Positions 25,060-34,724 of a DNA stretch of 64,000 nucleotides are shown one piece after another; position 1 is the first letter of the stretch; each line of letters begins with the position of its first letter. The translations under genes and the position numbers were made by a program. A model generated the notes under the pieces. That model did no database searches. It was not told where the DNA came from and worked only from the letters and a program-made list of their open reading frames with translations. The stretch spans positions 1,442,501 through 1,506,500 of the forward strand of contig NZ_CP032311.1 of NCBI RefSeq assembly GCF_004803755.1, in the 5' to 3' direction. This DNA is from Pseudomonas sp. DG56-2. GTDB taxonomy: Bacteria; Pseudomonadota; Gammaproteobacteria; Pseudomonadales; Pseudomonadaceae.

Positions 25060-25073
25060 ATAGGTAACCTTCG

Positions 25074-25787
25074 ATGACGCCACTGCCGCCCCGTGCAGTA
25101 ACAGCCATCTGTCATGCCCTGCAGGAGCAGATCGAGCATGGTCTGCTGTCGCCCGGCTGCAAACTGCCGGCCGAGCGCAAGCTCAGTGAAGTGTTCGACA
25201 CCACGCGCATTACCCTGCGCGAGGCGCTGGTGCAGTTGGAGGCACGCGGGTTGATTTATCGGGAGGAAAGGCGTGGCTGGTTCGTTGCACCTGAACGACT
25301 GACGTATGACCTGATCCAGCGCAGCCACTTCCATGCCATGGTCCGCGAGCAGGGCCGCGAAGCGCACACACAATTGTTGTCGGCGCGCTTGCTGCCTGCA
25401 GCCGCGATGGTCTGCGCGCGTCTGCAACTGGCGCCGCTGTCCAGTGTTATCCAGATTTGTCGGCTACGGCGAATCGACGATCGTGCCGTGCTGTATGCCG
25501 AGCACTACCTTAACCCGGAGTACTTTCCGGGCATTCTCGATCACGACCTCAGCCAGTCGTTGACCGAACTTTATGCCCGTCACTACGGTATCGCGTATGG
25601 GCGGGTGGCGTTCGAGATCCTGCCGACGGCCTTGCCCTCGGCGGCAGCCACTGCGCTTAAGGTGTCGGTGGGTAACCCCGGGCTGCACATTACCCGGGTC
25701 AACAGTGATCAGCACGGCAGGCTGATCGACTGTGACCTGGAGTATTGGCGCCACGATGCCATTCGCATCAAGGCCGAAGCCGGTTAA
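25074..25787 (+). CDS. GntR/HutC-family (UTRA) transcriptional regulator
   Basis: The 237-aa protein has an N-terminal GntR winged HTH (PAERKLSEVFDTTRITLREALVQLEARGLIYREE) and a C-terminal UTRA ligand-binding domain (YAEHYLNPEYFPG). Such regulators usually repress a neighbouring uptake or catabolic operon until the substrate binds. It is divergent from the ABC operon and resembles regulators of phosphonate use. The ATG follows GGTAACC with a weak ribosome site. Its stop overlaps the convergent channel gene by 4 bases. Confidence 0.88.
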   Translation: MTPLPPRAVTAICHALQEQIEHGLLSPGCKLPAERKLSEVFDTTRITLREALVQLEARGLIYREERRGWFVAPERLTYDLIQRSHFHAMVREQGREAHTQLLSARLLPAAAMVCARLQLAPLSSVIQICRLRRIDDRAVLYAEHYLNPEYFPGILDHDLSQSLTELYARHYGIAYGRVAFEILPTALPSAAATALKVSVGNPGLHITRVNSDQHGRLIDCDLEYWRHDAIRIKAEAG

Positions 25788-27940
25788 GACTTGCTATCGC
25801 CATCGTTGAATGGCGTGCTGGCATCGCTGGTGATCACCTGTACGCTCAGGCGCGGCGTGGCCAGGTCCAGGCCTGCTTCGTCGAGTTGGCGCTTGAGCGC
25901 CAGGTTGAACGCCCGTGAAACTTCCCATTGTTTGATCGGCGCGGTTTTGAAGCGTGCGCGCAGAATGGCCGAGCCCGACTCGAAGCTCTCGACCCCTTGC
26001 AGCTCCAGCGGTGACCAGATATTGCGACGCATCAACGGATCGTTGCGCATCTTCTGGCCGACGTCGCGAATCAGGCTAATGGCCTGGTCGATGTTCATGC
26101 TGTGCGGGATGGCCACGCGAAAAATCGCGTAGCCGAACTCGCGGGAGTAGTTCTTGATGCTCTTGATTTCACTGAACGGGATGGTATGGACGATCCCGTC
26201 GATGTCGCGCAGGCGCACCGTGCGAATAGTCAGGCCCTCGACCGTGCCCAGGTGACCGCCGACATCGACGTAGTCATCGATGGCCAGGGAGTCCTCGATA
26301 ATGATGAACAAACCGGTAATGAGGTCGGCGACCAACGACTGGGCACCGAAGCCGATGGCCAGGCCGATGACACCGGCACCGGCCAGCAGTGGTGTGACGT
26401 TCATGCCCATGTTGGCCAGGGCAACGATCACCGCAATGATGAAAATGGCCACGAACAACACGTTGCGGATCAGCGGCATCATGGTTTGCGCGCGGGTATT
26501 GGCCAGGCCTTTGCGCGAGCGGGTCAGGGCATGGTGAACGGCGGTGTCGGCGAGAATCCAGACCAGCCAGGCGGCGATCAGGGTACCGGCCAGACCCAGT
26601 AGCCGAACTGCCACTTCGTGGCCTTCGCCTTCAGTGAACGCGATCAGGGAGAAACCCCAGACGCGCAGCCCCAGCTCGATGAACACCAGCCAGATACCCA
26701 TGTGCACCAAGGTGTAGCCGAAGTTGCGCAAGCGTTCGCTGTACACCGCCTGGCGGCGATTGGCACGTTGCGGCTTGAGGCCGTGGCGGCGTACCAGGCC
26801 ATTGATGACCATGCACAGGATCAGCAGCACTGTGCACATCAACGACTGACGCAAGGCTGTACTGGTGTCCCCGGCAGAGATAAAGGTGGCAATCAGTGAG
26901 ATCGCTACCAGCACCAGGGCAGGCAGATACCAGAAGGTGCCGAGAATTTCGATGGTGTCGCTCAAGGCGCGGCGGGTAAGGCGCCGGGACAGCGGTTGGT
27001 TGCGAATGAGGTGGGCGATGGGTCGACGAAAACGCAGGATGAACAACCCGGTGGATAGCCCGGCGAGCACATTGGCCAGGGTGGCCAGGGTATGGGCCAG
27101 ATGATCGCCCAGGGTACCGGCCATGCGTGGGTCATTCATCGCCTCGCCAAAGGCGGCGAAGCTGCCGATCAGCCACAGGGGGCGAAAGGCCTGGTGACGG
27201 AGGATATGCAAGGCGCGATGGCGGTGCGGACCATCGAGCAGGGAAAAGGCGATGACACAGATGGCCGAGAAGCAGGTGCCGATCACCAGGGCGTAGGCCA
27301 GTACCATCGCCATCGACTTGCCCAGCGATGAGGGCAGAACGAAGCTCAGGTACACGGTGATGACCAAGGCCACCAGCCACGGTCCGAGCTTGCGCAAGGC
27401 AAAGCGCACCAGGTCCCAAGTGCGAGGATGCTGCGGCAGTTCCTCGCTCAGGCCAAAGCGCAGGCGTACCTGATGGCTGACCCAGTTGAGGGCGTAGGCC
27501 AGCAAGCTCCAGAGGGCAATGATGGCTGCAAAGCCGAACAGAATCGGCGGCCATTCGTGCAGGGGCACCAGGCGTGCGTCGAATTCGATTTGTGCCAGTT
27601 CAAGTTCCCGGCTCCAGCGCGTGAGCGGACTGGCATCGCCACTGAACTGTTTTTCCAGCTCGGCGAAAGTGGTGCCGATCAGGCCCAGCACCCCTTGCTC
27701 GGCATTGGGTTGGGCTTGTTTGGTGCTGTCGCGCAGCTTCTTCAAATCGGCCAGCAGCTTGGTGCGCTGCTGGTCGTTTTCCAGGGTCTTGATCACCTCA
27801 TCCAGGGACTGGCCCAGCGGCTCGGTTGCCTCTGGCTGGGCCTTGCTGCCACCGAGCATGCTCGGCAGGCCGGCAGCATAGGCTGGGACTAAGGTGAATA
27901 ACGCCAGGAATAAAGCTAATACGCGGAAAAAGGCAGGCAC
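25784..27940 (-). CDS. Large mechanosensitive channel, MscS superfamily (YbiO-like)
   Basis: The 718-aa protein has a signal-like N-terminus, a periplasmic helical region (about 40-125), roughly ten hydrophobic helices, and the MscS pore and beta domain. The pore helix reads TPLLAGAGVIGLAIGFGAQSLVADLI with its Gly/Ala-rich pattern. The C-terminal cytosolic cage follows. Such channels open on membrane tension and release solutes during osmotic downshock. Transcribed alone, convergent with the UTRA regulator. Confidence 0.92.
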   Translation of the reverse strand: MPAFFRVLALFLALFTLVPAYAAGLPSMLGGSKAQPEATEPLGQSLDEVIKTLENDQQRTKLLADLKKLRDSTKQAQPNAEQGVLGLIGTTFAELEKQFSGDASPLTRWSRELELAQIEFDARLVPLHEWPPILFGFAAIIALWSLLAYALNWVSHQVRLRFGLSEELPQHPRTWDLVRFALRKLGPWLVALVITVYLSFVLPSSLGKSMAMVLAYALVIGTCFSAICVIAFSLLDGPHRHRALHILRHQAFRPLWLIGSFAAFGEAMNDPRMAGTLGDHLAHTLATLANVLAGLSTGLFILRFRRPIAHLIRNQPLSRRLTRRALSDTIEILGTFWYLPALVLVAISLIATFISAGDTSTALRQSLMCTVLLILCMVINGLVRRHGLKPQRANRRQAVYSERLRNFGYTLVHMGIWLVFIELGLRVWGFSLIAFTEGEGHEVAVRLLGLAGTLIAAWLVWILADTAVHHALTRSRKGLANTRAQTMMPLIRNVLFVAIFIIAVIVALANMGMNVTPLLAGAGVIGLAIGFGAQSLVADLITGLFIIIEDSLAIDDYVDVGGHLGTVEGLTIRTVRLRDIDGIVHTIPFSEIKSIKNYSREFGYAIFRVAIPHSMNIDQAISLIRDVGQKMRNDPLMRRNIWSPLELQGVESFESGSAILRARFKTAPIKQWEVSRAFNLALKRQLDEAGLDLATPRLSVQVITSDASTPFNDGDSKS

Positions 27941-27988
27941 CGGACAATCAACCTCAAAACGATCAATCGCCCGAGTGTAGTGTATTTG

Positions 27989-28153
27989 TCAGTTGAGTTT
28001 CTCGAGGATCTTCCAGCACATGATGCCAATCATGCCGAGGGTGCCGATCCACATCATCACCACGCCAAAATTACGGTCGCGGAAGTTGAAGCCCACGGTC
28101 AGCATGATCAGGCCGGCCATAACGGGAAGGAACAGGGATTGAAAAGCTGACAT
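27989..28153 (-). CDS. Small two-helix membrane protein, 54 aa
   Basis: The ORF encodes MSAFQSLFLPVMAGLIMLTV..., with two hydrophobic helices separated by the polar loop GFNFRDRNFG, and ends KILEKLN. An AAGGA ribosome site precedes the ATG by about 10 nt. Two neat transmembrane helices and a charged loop argue for a real gene. No family is recognised. It lies between the M18 peptidase and channel genes on the same strand. Confidence 0.65.
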   Translation of the reverse strand: MSAFQSLFLPVMAGLIMLTVGFNFRDRNFGVVMMWIGTLGMIGIMCWKILEKLN

Positions 28154-28236
28154 GCGGCAAGGTCCTTGAATTCGAATTTATGTTCAAGGATAGCGGGAAA
28201 CACCGGCACAAGGGGTGATTGAGGTCAGTGATGGGG

Positions 28237-28262
28237 CACGAACCCGGTTGTCCGGGTTCGTG
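28237..28262 (-). terminator. Hairpin downstream of the M18 aminopeptidase gene
   Basis: CACGAACCCGG/CCGGGTTCGTG is a perfect 11-bp stem with a TTGT loop. It lies 72 bases beyond the end of the peptidase gene. No T tract follows on the minus strand, so termination is uncertain. Confidence 0.5.
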
Positions 28263-28333
28263 TGGGTGTCGGCCTTGGCGGCGACACGGATGCGACAAAA
28301 CAAGGTCGCCGCAAAACGACGTGCGCTGCAACG

Positions 28334-29623
28334 CTATGGAAGGTCGCGACTGCGGTAGAAAGCAGTGAGTACCTTTACCAGATGGGCCAGGTCCTGACTG
28401 CCGCAGAGTTCACGAATCGAGTGCATGGCAAAGGTCGGCAAGCCGATATCCACGGTACGTACACCCAGGTGGCTGGCGGTGATCGGGCCGATGGTCGAGC
28501 CACACCCCATGTCGCTGCGCACGACAAAACTTTGCACCGGCACCTCTTCGGCCATGCACAAATGGCGGAAGAAACCCGCGGTCTCGCTGTTGGTCGCGTA
28601 GCGCTGGTTGTTGTTGACCTTGATGACCGGGCCGGCATTGAGTTTCGGGCCATGGTTGCCATCGTGCTTGTCGGCATAGTTGGGGTGGACGCCGTGAGCG
28701 TTGTCGGCCGAGACCAGCAGCGAGCGCTGGATGGCGCGCACGAAGTCGTCGCCATCGGGCATCAGGCGGCGCAGGGTCTGTTCCAGCATCGGGCCATCGG
28801 CGCCGCAGGCCGAGCAGGAGCCGACTTCTTCATGGTCGTTGCACACCAGTACGCAAGTTTCCTCGCTGTCGGCGTTGAGCAAAGCCTGCAAGCCGGCGTA
28901 GCAGGACAACAGGTTGTCCAGGCGCGCACCGGCGATGAACTCACCGTGCAGGCCAACCAGGGCTGCGCTCTGGGTGTCGTAGAAACTCAGCTCGTAGTCC
29001 AGCACCACATCGGCGTTCAGATCATGCTCGCGGGCCAGTTGGTCGGTGAGCAGGGCGCGGAAGTCGACGCGCTCGTCGCCTGCAACCTGGGCCAGGATCG
29101 GTGGCAGTTCGGTCTGCGGGTTGATCGCCCAGCCTTCGTTGGCGGTGCGATTGAGGTGGATCGCCAGGTTTGGAATGACTGCAATCGGCAGCTTGAAGTC
29201 AACCAACTGACTTTCGACCTTGCCGTCGCGCCGGAACGTTACGCGTCCGGCCAGGGACAGGTCGCGGTCGAACCAGGGCGCGAGCAGGGCGCCACCGTAG
29301 ACTTCCACGCCCAACTGCCAGAAGCCGTGGCGCTGCAGTTCGGGTTGTGGCTTGACCCGCAGGCACGGGCTGTCGGTGTGCGCACCCACCAGGCGAATGC
29401 CGTCGAGCAGCGGCGAGTGACGACCGAGCTTGAAGGCGATAATCGAAGAATCGTTGCGGGTCAGGTAATAACGACCGCCGGCCACGGTAGCCCAGCTATC
29501 GCGCTCGTCCAGGCGCTGGTAACCGGCAGCTTCAAGGCGCTGGGCCAAGGCCGCGGTGGCATGAAAGGGGGTGGGGGAGGCCTTGAGAAAGTCGATCAGG
29601 CCTTGATTCAGTGCTTCGCGCAT
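28334..29623 (-). CDS. apeB: M18 family aspartyl aminopeptidase
   Basis: The 429-aa cytosolic metallopeptidase matches the M18 family in length. Zinc ligands are visible in [18 protein letters not shown] and the C-terminal region [11 protein letters not shown]. The N-terminus ending [11 protein letters not shown] is family-typical. It removes acidic or neutral N-terminal residues from peptides, probably as a large oligomer. It is monocistronic, divergent from nothing nearby and preceded by a REP-like hairpin. Confidence 0.93.
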   Translation of the reverse strand: MREALNQGLIDFLKASPTPFHATAALAQRLEAAGYQRLDERDSWATVAGGRYYLTRNDSSIIAFKLGRHSPLLDGIRLVGAHTDSPCLRVKPQPELQRHGFWQLGVEVYGGALLAPWFDRDLSLAGRVTFRRDGKVESQLVDFKLPIAVIPNLAIHLNRTANEGWAINPQTELPPILAQVAGDERVDFRALLTDQLAREHDLNADVVLDYELSFYDTQSAALVGLHGEFIAGARLDNLLSCYAGLQALLNADSEETCVLVCNDHEEVGSCSACGADGPMLEQTLRRLMPDGDDFVRAIQRSLLVSADNAHGVHPNYADKHDGNHGPKLNAGPVIKVNNNQRYATNSETAGFFRHLCMAEEVPVQSFVVRSDMGCGSTIGPITASHLGVRTVDIGLPTFAMHSIRELCGSQDLAHLVKVLTAFYRSRDLP

Positions 29624-29690
29624 AGGTCACTCCAGACAGCAGTGGCGCGAGTTTAACGTACTTGGCGGCGGATTTGTGGCGTGCCTGTCG

Positions 29691-29738
29691 TGGCGCAAGC
29701 CCGCTCCCAAACGGTCTGGAGGCGGGCTGGCGCCGCGG
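29691..29738. repeat. REP-like hairpin between apeB and rluA
   Basis: TGGCGCAAGCCCGCTCCC pairs imperfectly with the inverted copy GGAGGCGGGCTGGCGCCG. It lies just after the rluA stop (minus strand), so it probably ends or stabilises the rluA message. Confidence 0.65.
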
Positions 29739-29747
29739 TGCGCTGTA

Positions 29748-30383
29748 TTAGAACGGGGCCGGGCACTCGAAGCGCAGGCGCTCCCCGGAAACCGGGTGGG
29801 TAAAGCTGAGCATGCTCGCGTGCAGGCACAGGCGCTCATGGGCAGCGAGGGCTTCGGGGTAGGCGTACAGGCGGTCACCGAGCAGCGGGTGGCCAATCGA
29901 AAGCATGTGTACGCGCAACTGATGCGAACGCCCGGTGATCGGCGTCAGTTCCACGCGGCAATGATCGCCACAGCGTTCGACAATGCGCCAGAAGGTCAGG
30001 GCATGCTTGCCTTGTTCGTGGTCGACCACATGCCGTGGCTTGGTCGGCGGATCGTAGCGCAGCGGCAGATCGATACTGCCGCTGTCGAGCTCCGGCTGAC
30101 CCCAGCACAGGGCGGTGTAGGCCTTCTCGGTTTCACGGTCATGAAACTGCCGGGACAGCTCGCGATGGCTATCGGCGTCGCGGGCCAGGAGGATGATGCC
30201 CGAGGTTTCCCAATCCAGACGATGGACAATCAGGGCATCGGGATAGCCGTTTTCCTGCAGGCGAGTGATCAGGCAATCCTTGTTGTCGTCGGCGCGCCCA
30301 GGCACCGACAACAGCAAGGTCGGCTTGTTTATCACCAGGATGGCAGCGTCTTCGAAGAGGACTTGAACATTGGACAGCGGCAT
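29748..30383 (-). CDS. rluA: RluA-family RNA pseudouridine synthase
   Basis: The 211-aa enzyme has the RluA active-site motif HRLDWETSG with the catalytic Asp at about residue 55, and GRSHQLRVHM later. Length fits RluA, the dual-specificity enzyme that modifies U746 of 23S rRNA and U32 of some tRNAs; no S4 domain is present, unlike RluC/RluD. It lies downstream of minE, separated by a REP pair. Confidence 0.9.
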   Translation of the reverse strand: MPLSNVQVLFEDAAILVINKPTLLLSVPGRADDNKDCLITRLQENGYPDALIVHRLDWETSGIILLARDADSHRELSRQFHDRETEKAYTALCWGQPELDSGSIDLPLRYDPPTKPRHVVDHEQGKHALTFWRIVERCGDHCRVELTPITGRSHQLRVHMLSIGHPLLGDRLYAYPEALAAHERLCLHASMLSFTHPVSGERLRFECPAPF

Positions 30384-30426
30384 TGCGTGTTCTCTGCAAA
30401 CGCCAACGGCGGCGACTGACGCCTAT

Positions 30427-30500
30427 GTGTAAACGGGCTTGCCTTGCGATTGCGATTGTTCAGTTACATCGCTATCGCGGGGCAAGCCCGCTTCTACACA
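30427..30500. repeat. REP pair between rluA and minE
   Basis: TGTGTAAACGGGCTTGCCTT on the left pairs with the inverted copy GGGGCAAGCCCGCTTCTACA on the right around a loop of about 20 nt. It follows the minE stop and probably marks the end of the minCDE transcript. Confidence 0.85.
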
Positions 30501-30541
30501 AGCACCAGCCATCGCCGTGGCAGGTTACCCGTAAGCGCCGA

Positions 30542-30796
30542 TCAACGATCGGGCAGGGTGATGTTGAGTTCCAGGATTGAGCAGCTGCCCTGATTTTCCA
30601 GAGCGACATGCACATCATCGGAGCCGATGTTGACGTATTTGCGGATTACCTCCACCAGTTCCTTCTGCAAGGCTGGCAAGTAGTCCGGAGTACTGCGCTG
30701 ACCGCGCTCGTGCGCCACGATGATCTGTAGACGCTCTTTCGCGACCGAGGCGGTGCTTACTTTTTTGCTGGCACGAAAGAAGTCAAAAAGGTTCAT
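30542..30796 (-). CDS. minE: Cell division topological specificity factor MinE
   Basis: This 84-aa protein starts [12 protein letters not shown], whose helix contacts the membrane and MinD, and has the anti-MinCD and dimer region ([25 protein letters not shown]). MinE stimulates MinD ATPase activity and drives pole-to-pole oscillation, keeping the Z-ring at mid-cell. It starts three bases after minD ends. Confidence 0.97.
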   Translation of the reverse strand: MNLFDFFRASKKVSTASVAKERLQIIVAHERGQRSTPDYLPALQKELVEVIRKYVNIGSDDVHVALENQGSCSILELNITLPDR

Positions 30797-30799
30797 TGG

Positions 30800-31612
30800 T
30801 TAGTTGCCTCCAAACAGGCGCTCGAAGAATCCCTTCTTCTTAACATCAAGGAACCGATGTTCCACATTTTTGCCCAACAGGCGGTCGACAGTATCGCTGT
30901 ACGCCTGGCCTGCATCGCTCTGGTCGTCGAGGATGACCGGGACACCCTGGTTGGATGCCTTGAGCACCGCCTGGGATTCCGGAATCACGCCCAACAGGGC
31001 AACCGAGAGGATTTCCTTGACGTCTTCAACGCCAAGCATTTCGCCCTGGCTCACGCGCTCTGGATGGTAGCGGGTGATCAGCAGGTGTTCTTTGATCGGA
31101 TCTTCTTCGCGTTCGGCGCGGCGCGATTTGCTCGCCAGCAGGCCTAGCATGCGGTCCGAGTCACGTACGGAGGAGACTTCCGGGTTGGTCACGACGATGG
31201 CCTCGTCGGCGAAGTACATCGCCAGGTGGGCACCTTTCTCGATACCGGCCGGGGAGTCGCAGACCACGTATTCGAAGTCTTCCTTGAGCTGCATCAGGAC
31301 CTTTTCAACGCCTTCCTGGGTCAGCGCATCTTTGTCACGGGTCTGGCTGGCGGCCAGGACATAGAGGTTCTCAAGGCGTTTATCCTTGATCAGCGCCTGT
31401 TGCAGGTTGGCTTCGCCGTTTACCACGTTGACGAAGTCGTACACCACGCGGCGCTCGCAGCCCATGATCAGGTCGAGGTTACGCAGGCCGACGTCGAAGT
31501 CGACGATGACTGTCTTGTGGCCACGCAGTGCGAGGCCGGTACCAATAGCGGCGCTGGTGGTGGTCTTACCCACACCACCCTTGCCGGATGTAACCACGAG
31601 AATCTTGGCCAA
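30800..31612 (-). CDS. minD: Septum site-determining ATPase MinD
   Basis: The 270-aa ParA-type ATPase has the deviant Walker A GKGGVGKTT (residues 10-18), the SPAGIE switch region and the C-terminal amphipathic membrane-targeting helix KKGFFERLFGG. It binds the membrane as an ATP dimer, recruits MinC and is released by MinE. It is in the minC-minD-minE operon, 99 bases after minC. Confidence 0.98.
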   Translation of the reverse strand: MAKILVVTSGKGGVGKTTTSAAIGTGLALRGHKTVIVDFDVGLRNLDLIMGCERRVVYDFVNVVNGEANLQQALIKDKRLENLYVLAASQTRDKDALTQEGVEKVLMQLKEDFEYVVCDSPAGIEKGAHLAMYFADEAIVVTNPEVSSVRDSDRMLGLLASKSRRAEREEDPIKEHLLITRYHPERVSQGEMLGVEDVKEILSVALLGVIPESQAVLKASNQGVPVILDDQSDAGQAYSDTVDRLLGKNVEHRFLDVKKKGFFERLFGGN

Positions 31613-31711
31613 GGTGCTTCACCCCTAATGAAAAAGGACGTCGAGTCCCAAAAATACAAAAAAAACGGCAACATCGAAAAAAGTTGCGCAGAAAATGGCG
31701 GCAAGTATCCG

Positions 31712-32473
31712 TTAAAGACGGGTGATGTTCAACACGTCACCAGACAGGCTGATCTGCACACCGGCCCCCCATAGCGGATCGCGGCGCAAGTCTTCGGAGA
31801 CCTTGTACTGTCCGGCGATCGAGACCATTTCGGCGGTCAGCTGCTGGCAGAAAATGCGCGCACGGGTATTGCCCTTGATCCCGGCCAGTGCACGGCCACG
31901 CATTGCACCGTACACATGGATGTTGCCATCGGCGAGAAGTTCCGCGCCCGGGCTGACCGACGACACTACTATCAAATCGCCACCCTGGGCGTAGATCTGC
32001 TGACCGCCACGTACCGGCGTGGTGATGATCTTGGTCGGCTTGATCGCAGGCTCCGGGGCAGGCGCGGGGGGCGGTGGTGGCGCCGGAGCAGGCTTGACCT
32101 CAGGCTCCGGTTCGACTGCACGTTCGCGAGCGCCTGACGGCGGCAGCACCGGCAGGTCGATGGCAATCGCCGCGGCGATGTCTTCGATGCGGCTGGCACG
32201 GATGGCCAGGGTACGCAGGCCATGATGGCGGCAGACGCGCATCAGCCCTGGCAGATCAACTGCGCCTTCGCTTGCCGGAAGTTTGTCCAGGGCCAGCACC
32301 AGCGGCGTGTTGCTGAAAAAATTGGGCGCCTGGGCGACCTTGGCCGCCAACTGCCGGTTGAGGCTTTCGAGGTTGTTCCGGGCGAGCTCAAGCACAGTAA
32401 TGGCAAGCATGCTGCCCTTGAGCTGGAACACGGGGTCTTGGTCTGACGTTTGGGTTTGGCTCATGGTCTGCAT
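31712..32473 (-). CDS. minC: Septum site-determining protein MinC
   Basis: The 253-aa FtsZ inhibitor has an N-terminal FtsZ-binding domain (about 12-110), a long Pro/Ala-rich linker ([15 protein letters not shown]) and a C-terminal beta-helix that binds MinD and dimerises ([16 protein letters not shown]). An alternative start three codons downstream (32464, MSQTQ) is equally good; neither has a strong ribosome site. It is the first gene of the min operon, divergent from lpxL. Confidence 0.95.
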   Translation of the reverse strand: MQTMSQTQTSDQDPVFQLKGSMLAITVLELARNNLESLNRQLAAKVAQAPNFFSNTPLVLALDKLPASEGAVDLPGLMRVCRHHGLRTLAIRASRIEDIAAAIAIDLPVLPPSGARERAVEPEPEVKPAPAPPPPPAPAPEPAIKPTKIITTPVRGGQQIYAQGGDLIVVSSVSPGAELLADGNIHVYGAMRGRALAGIKGNTRARIFCQQLTAEMVSIAGQYKVSEDLRRDPLWGAGVQISLSGDVLNITRL

Positions 32474-32584
32474 TGGACGGCTTGTTGCGAAAAAGTGCCC
32501 TGACTTATAACGAGAACGCCGGTTAGCCGCAACCCGTGCCGAACCGTTGTAGAATGCACGGCCATTGTCATTCCGGAATCTTTA

Positions 32585-33517
32585 ATGGATCGCCCGCGTT
32601 TTCGTCGTTATTTTCTCCACCCGCGTTTCTGGCCGCTATGGTTGGGCCTGGGCCTGTTGTGGCTGATCGTGCAGCTGCCGTACCGGGTTTTGCTGGTTAT
32701 CGGGCGCGCTTTGGGTGCCTTGATGTATCGGGTGGCCGGTGAGCGTCGGTATATTGCTGCGCGCAATCTGGAGCTGTGTTTCCCGGAACTACCGTCCGTC
32801 GAGCGCAAGCGTCTGCTCAAGGAAAATTTTGCCTCCACCGGCATCGCCTTCTTCGAAATGGCCATGAGCTGGTGGTGGCCAAAAGCCCGCTTGGCACGCC
32901 TGGCCCATATTGAAGGATTGGAGCATTTGCAGGCTGCCCAGCGTGAAGGCCAAGGGGCCATTCTGATGGCCTTGCATTTCACCACCCTGGAAATCGGCGC
33001 AGCCCTGCTTGGCCAGGAACACACCATCGACGGTATGTACCGCGAGCACGGCAACCCTGTGTTCGACTTCATTCAGCGGCGCGGCCGCGAGCGGCACAAC
33101 CTCGACTCGCTTGCCGTAGAGCGCGAGGACGTGCGCGGCATGCTCAAGCTGCTGCGCGCCGGACGCGCAATCTGGTACGCACCCGACCAGGATTATGGCG
33201 CCAAGCAAAGCCTGTTCGTGCCGTTGTTCGGTATCGAGGCGGCGACGGTCACGGCGACCACCAAATTTGCCCGTCTGGGCAAGGCCCGGGTGATTCCCTT
33301 CACTCAGCAGCGCCTGGCTGATGGCAGCGGTTACCGGCTGGTGATTCATCCACCGCTGGCGGACTTCCCCGGCGAGACTGAAGAGGCCGATTGCCTGCGC
33401 ATCAACCAGTGGATCGAAAGTGCTCTGCGCGAATGCCCCGAGCAGTACCTGTGGGCTCACCGACGTTTCAAGTCACGGCCGCCGGGGGCGCCGAAGCTCT
33501 ACGACAAGCGGCGTTGA
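32585..33517 (+). CDS. lpxL: Lipid A lauroyl acyltransferase LpxL/HtrB family
   Basis: The 310-aa inner-membrane enzyme has an N-terminal hydrophobic anchor (WPLWLGLGLLWLIVQLPY) and the HX4E acyltransferase motif ALHFTTLE, with YREHGNP and WYAPDQDYG blocks of the family. It adds a secondary acyl chain to lipid A on the cytoplasmic face. A TAGAAT -10-like element lies at 32550-32555 but no good -35 is visible. It is divergent from minC. Confidence 0.93.
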   Translation: MDRPRFRRYFLHPRFWPLWLGLGLLWLIVQLPYRVLLVIGRALGALMYRVAGERRYIAARNLELCFPELPSVERKRLLKENFASTGIAFFEMAMSWWWPKARLARLAHIEGLEHLQAAQREGQGAILMALHFTTLEIGAALLGQEHTIDGMYREHGNPVFDFIQRRGRERHNLDSLAVEREDVRGMLKLLRAGRAIWYAPDQDYGAKQSLFVPLFGIEAATVTATTKFARLGKARVIPFTQQRLADGSGYRLVIHPPLADFPGETEEADCLRINQWIESALRECPEQYLWAHRRFKSRPPGAPKLYDKRR

Positions 33518-33554
33518 AGCCATTCGCGGGCCGATATTTTTCTTGAGAGACACC

Positions 33555-34718
33555 ATGTCAGCACAACCGATCACAGGATTGATCCTCTCCGGCGGTGGCG
33601 CCCGCGCCGCCTACCAGGTGGGTGTGCTGGCCGGGATCGCCGATCTTCTGCCTGCCAATGCTGGCAATCCGTTTCCCGTGATCGTCGGTACATCCGCCGG
33701 GGCAATCAACGCTGTGACCCTGGCCAGTGGCGCCATGCATTTTGCCGATGCCATCCGCCGCCTGACCAGTTTCTGGCAGGGTTTTCGCAGTCACCAGGTA
33801 CTGCGCAGCGATTGGCCCGGGGTCATTCGCCAGGCTAGCCGCTTTGTCGGGCATAGCCTTCTCGGCCTGGGCGCGCCGGTGCCGGTGGCGCTGCTGGACA
33901 GTTCGCCGTTGCGTCAGTTGCTCAACGAACACCTGGACATCAACGGTATCGCCCAGGCGCTCGAACAGCAGCACCTGCATGCGGTGGCGGTCACAGCCTT
34001 CGGTTATGAGTCGGGTCAGGCTGTCACCTTCTTTCAGGGCAAGGGCGCGATCGATCCCTGGCTGCGCCACCGTCGCATCGGCTTGCCGACGCGCTTGAGC
34101 GTCGAACACTTGCTGGCCAGCTCAGCCATTCCGCTGTTGTTTGCGCCAGTCAAGTTGGGCGAGGAATACTTTGGTGACGGTGCGGTTCGCCAATCGGCGC
34201 CCATCAGCCCGGCGCTGCACCTGGGGGCCAGCCGCGTGCTGGTGGTCGGGGTCAGCGGCAACCCTCAGCGGCCGCTGGAGGGTGAGTCGCGGGCGCGGGT
34301 GTTCAGCGGTCAGCAACCGAGCCTGGCGCAGATCGGCGGGCATATGCTCAACAGCACCTTCATCGACAGCCTGGAGGACGACATTGAGCTGTTGCAGCGC
34401 CTGAACCACCTCAGCCACCTGATGCCCGAGCACCTGGAACGCCGTCGCCTTGGCCTGGCGCCAGTCGATGTATTGGTGGTGGCCCCGAGTCAGCCGCTGG
34501 ATGAAATCGCTGCACGCCATCGACGCGAGCTACCTGCGGCGCTGCGCCTGTTTCTGCGTGGCCCGGGGGCGACGAAAACCAGCGGTGCCGGTGTGCTCAG
34601 CTACCTGTTGTTCGAGGCGGGCTACTGCAGTGAGCTGATCGAGCTGGGGCGTCGCGATGCCCTGGCCAAGCGTCGGGAGTTGTGCAACTTCCTCGGCTTG
34701 CCCCAGGCCGCTGGCTGA
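33555..34718 (+). CDS. Patatin-like phospholipase
   Basis: The 387-aa protein has all patatin elements: the oxyanion loop SGGGARAAYQ (about 12-21), the nucleophile motif GTSAG (about residues 49-53) and the catalytic Asp in GDGAVRQ. It hydrolyses acyl esters of phospholipids or neutral lipids in the cytoplasm; no signal peptide is seen. The start at 33555 is 37 bases after lpxL; a weak GAGAG ribosome site lies upstream. Possibly cotranscribed with lpxL. Confidence 0.9.
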   Translation: MSAQPITGLILSGGGARAAYQVGVLAGIADLLPANAGNPFPVIVGTSAGAINAVTLASGAMHFADAIRRLTSFWQGFRSHQVLRSDWPGVIRQASRFVGHSLLGLGAPVPVALLDSSPLRQLLNEHLDINGIAQALEQQHLHAVAVTAFGYESGQAVTFFQGKGAIDPWLRHRRIGLPTRLSVEHLLASSAIPLLFAPVKLGEEYFGDGAVRQSAPISPALHLGASRVLVVGVSGNPQRPLEGESRARVFSGQQPSLAQIGGHMLNSTFIDSLEDDIELLQRLNHLSHLMPEHLERRRLGLAPVDVLVVAPSQPLDEIAARHRRELPAALRLFLRGPGATKTSGAGVLSYLLFEAGYCSELIELGRRDALAKRRELCNFLGLPQAAG

Positions 34719-34724
34719 GCAGGA

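Noticed and set aside
28262..29656. 464-codon plus-strand ORF opposite the M18 aminopeptidase
   Set aside because: The minus-strand peptidase has full family motifs; this frame has none.
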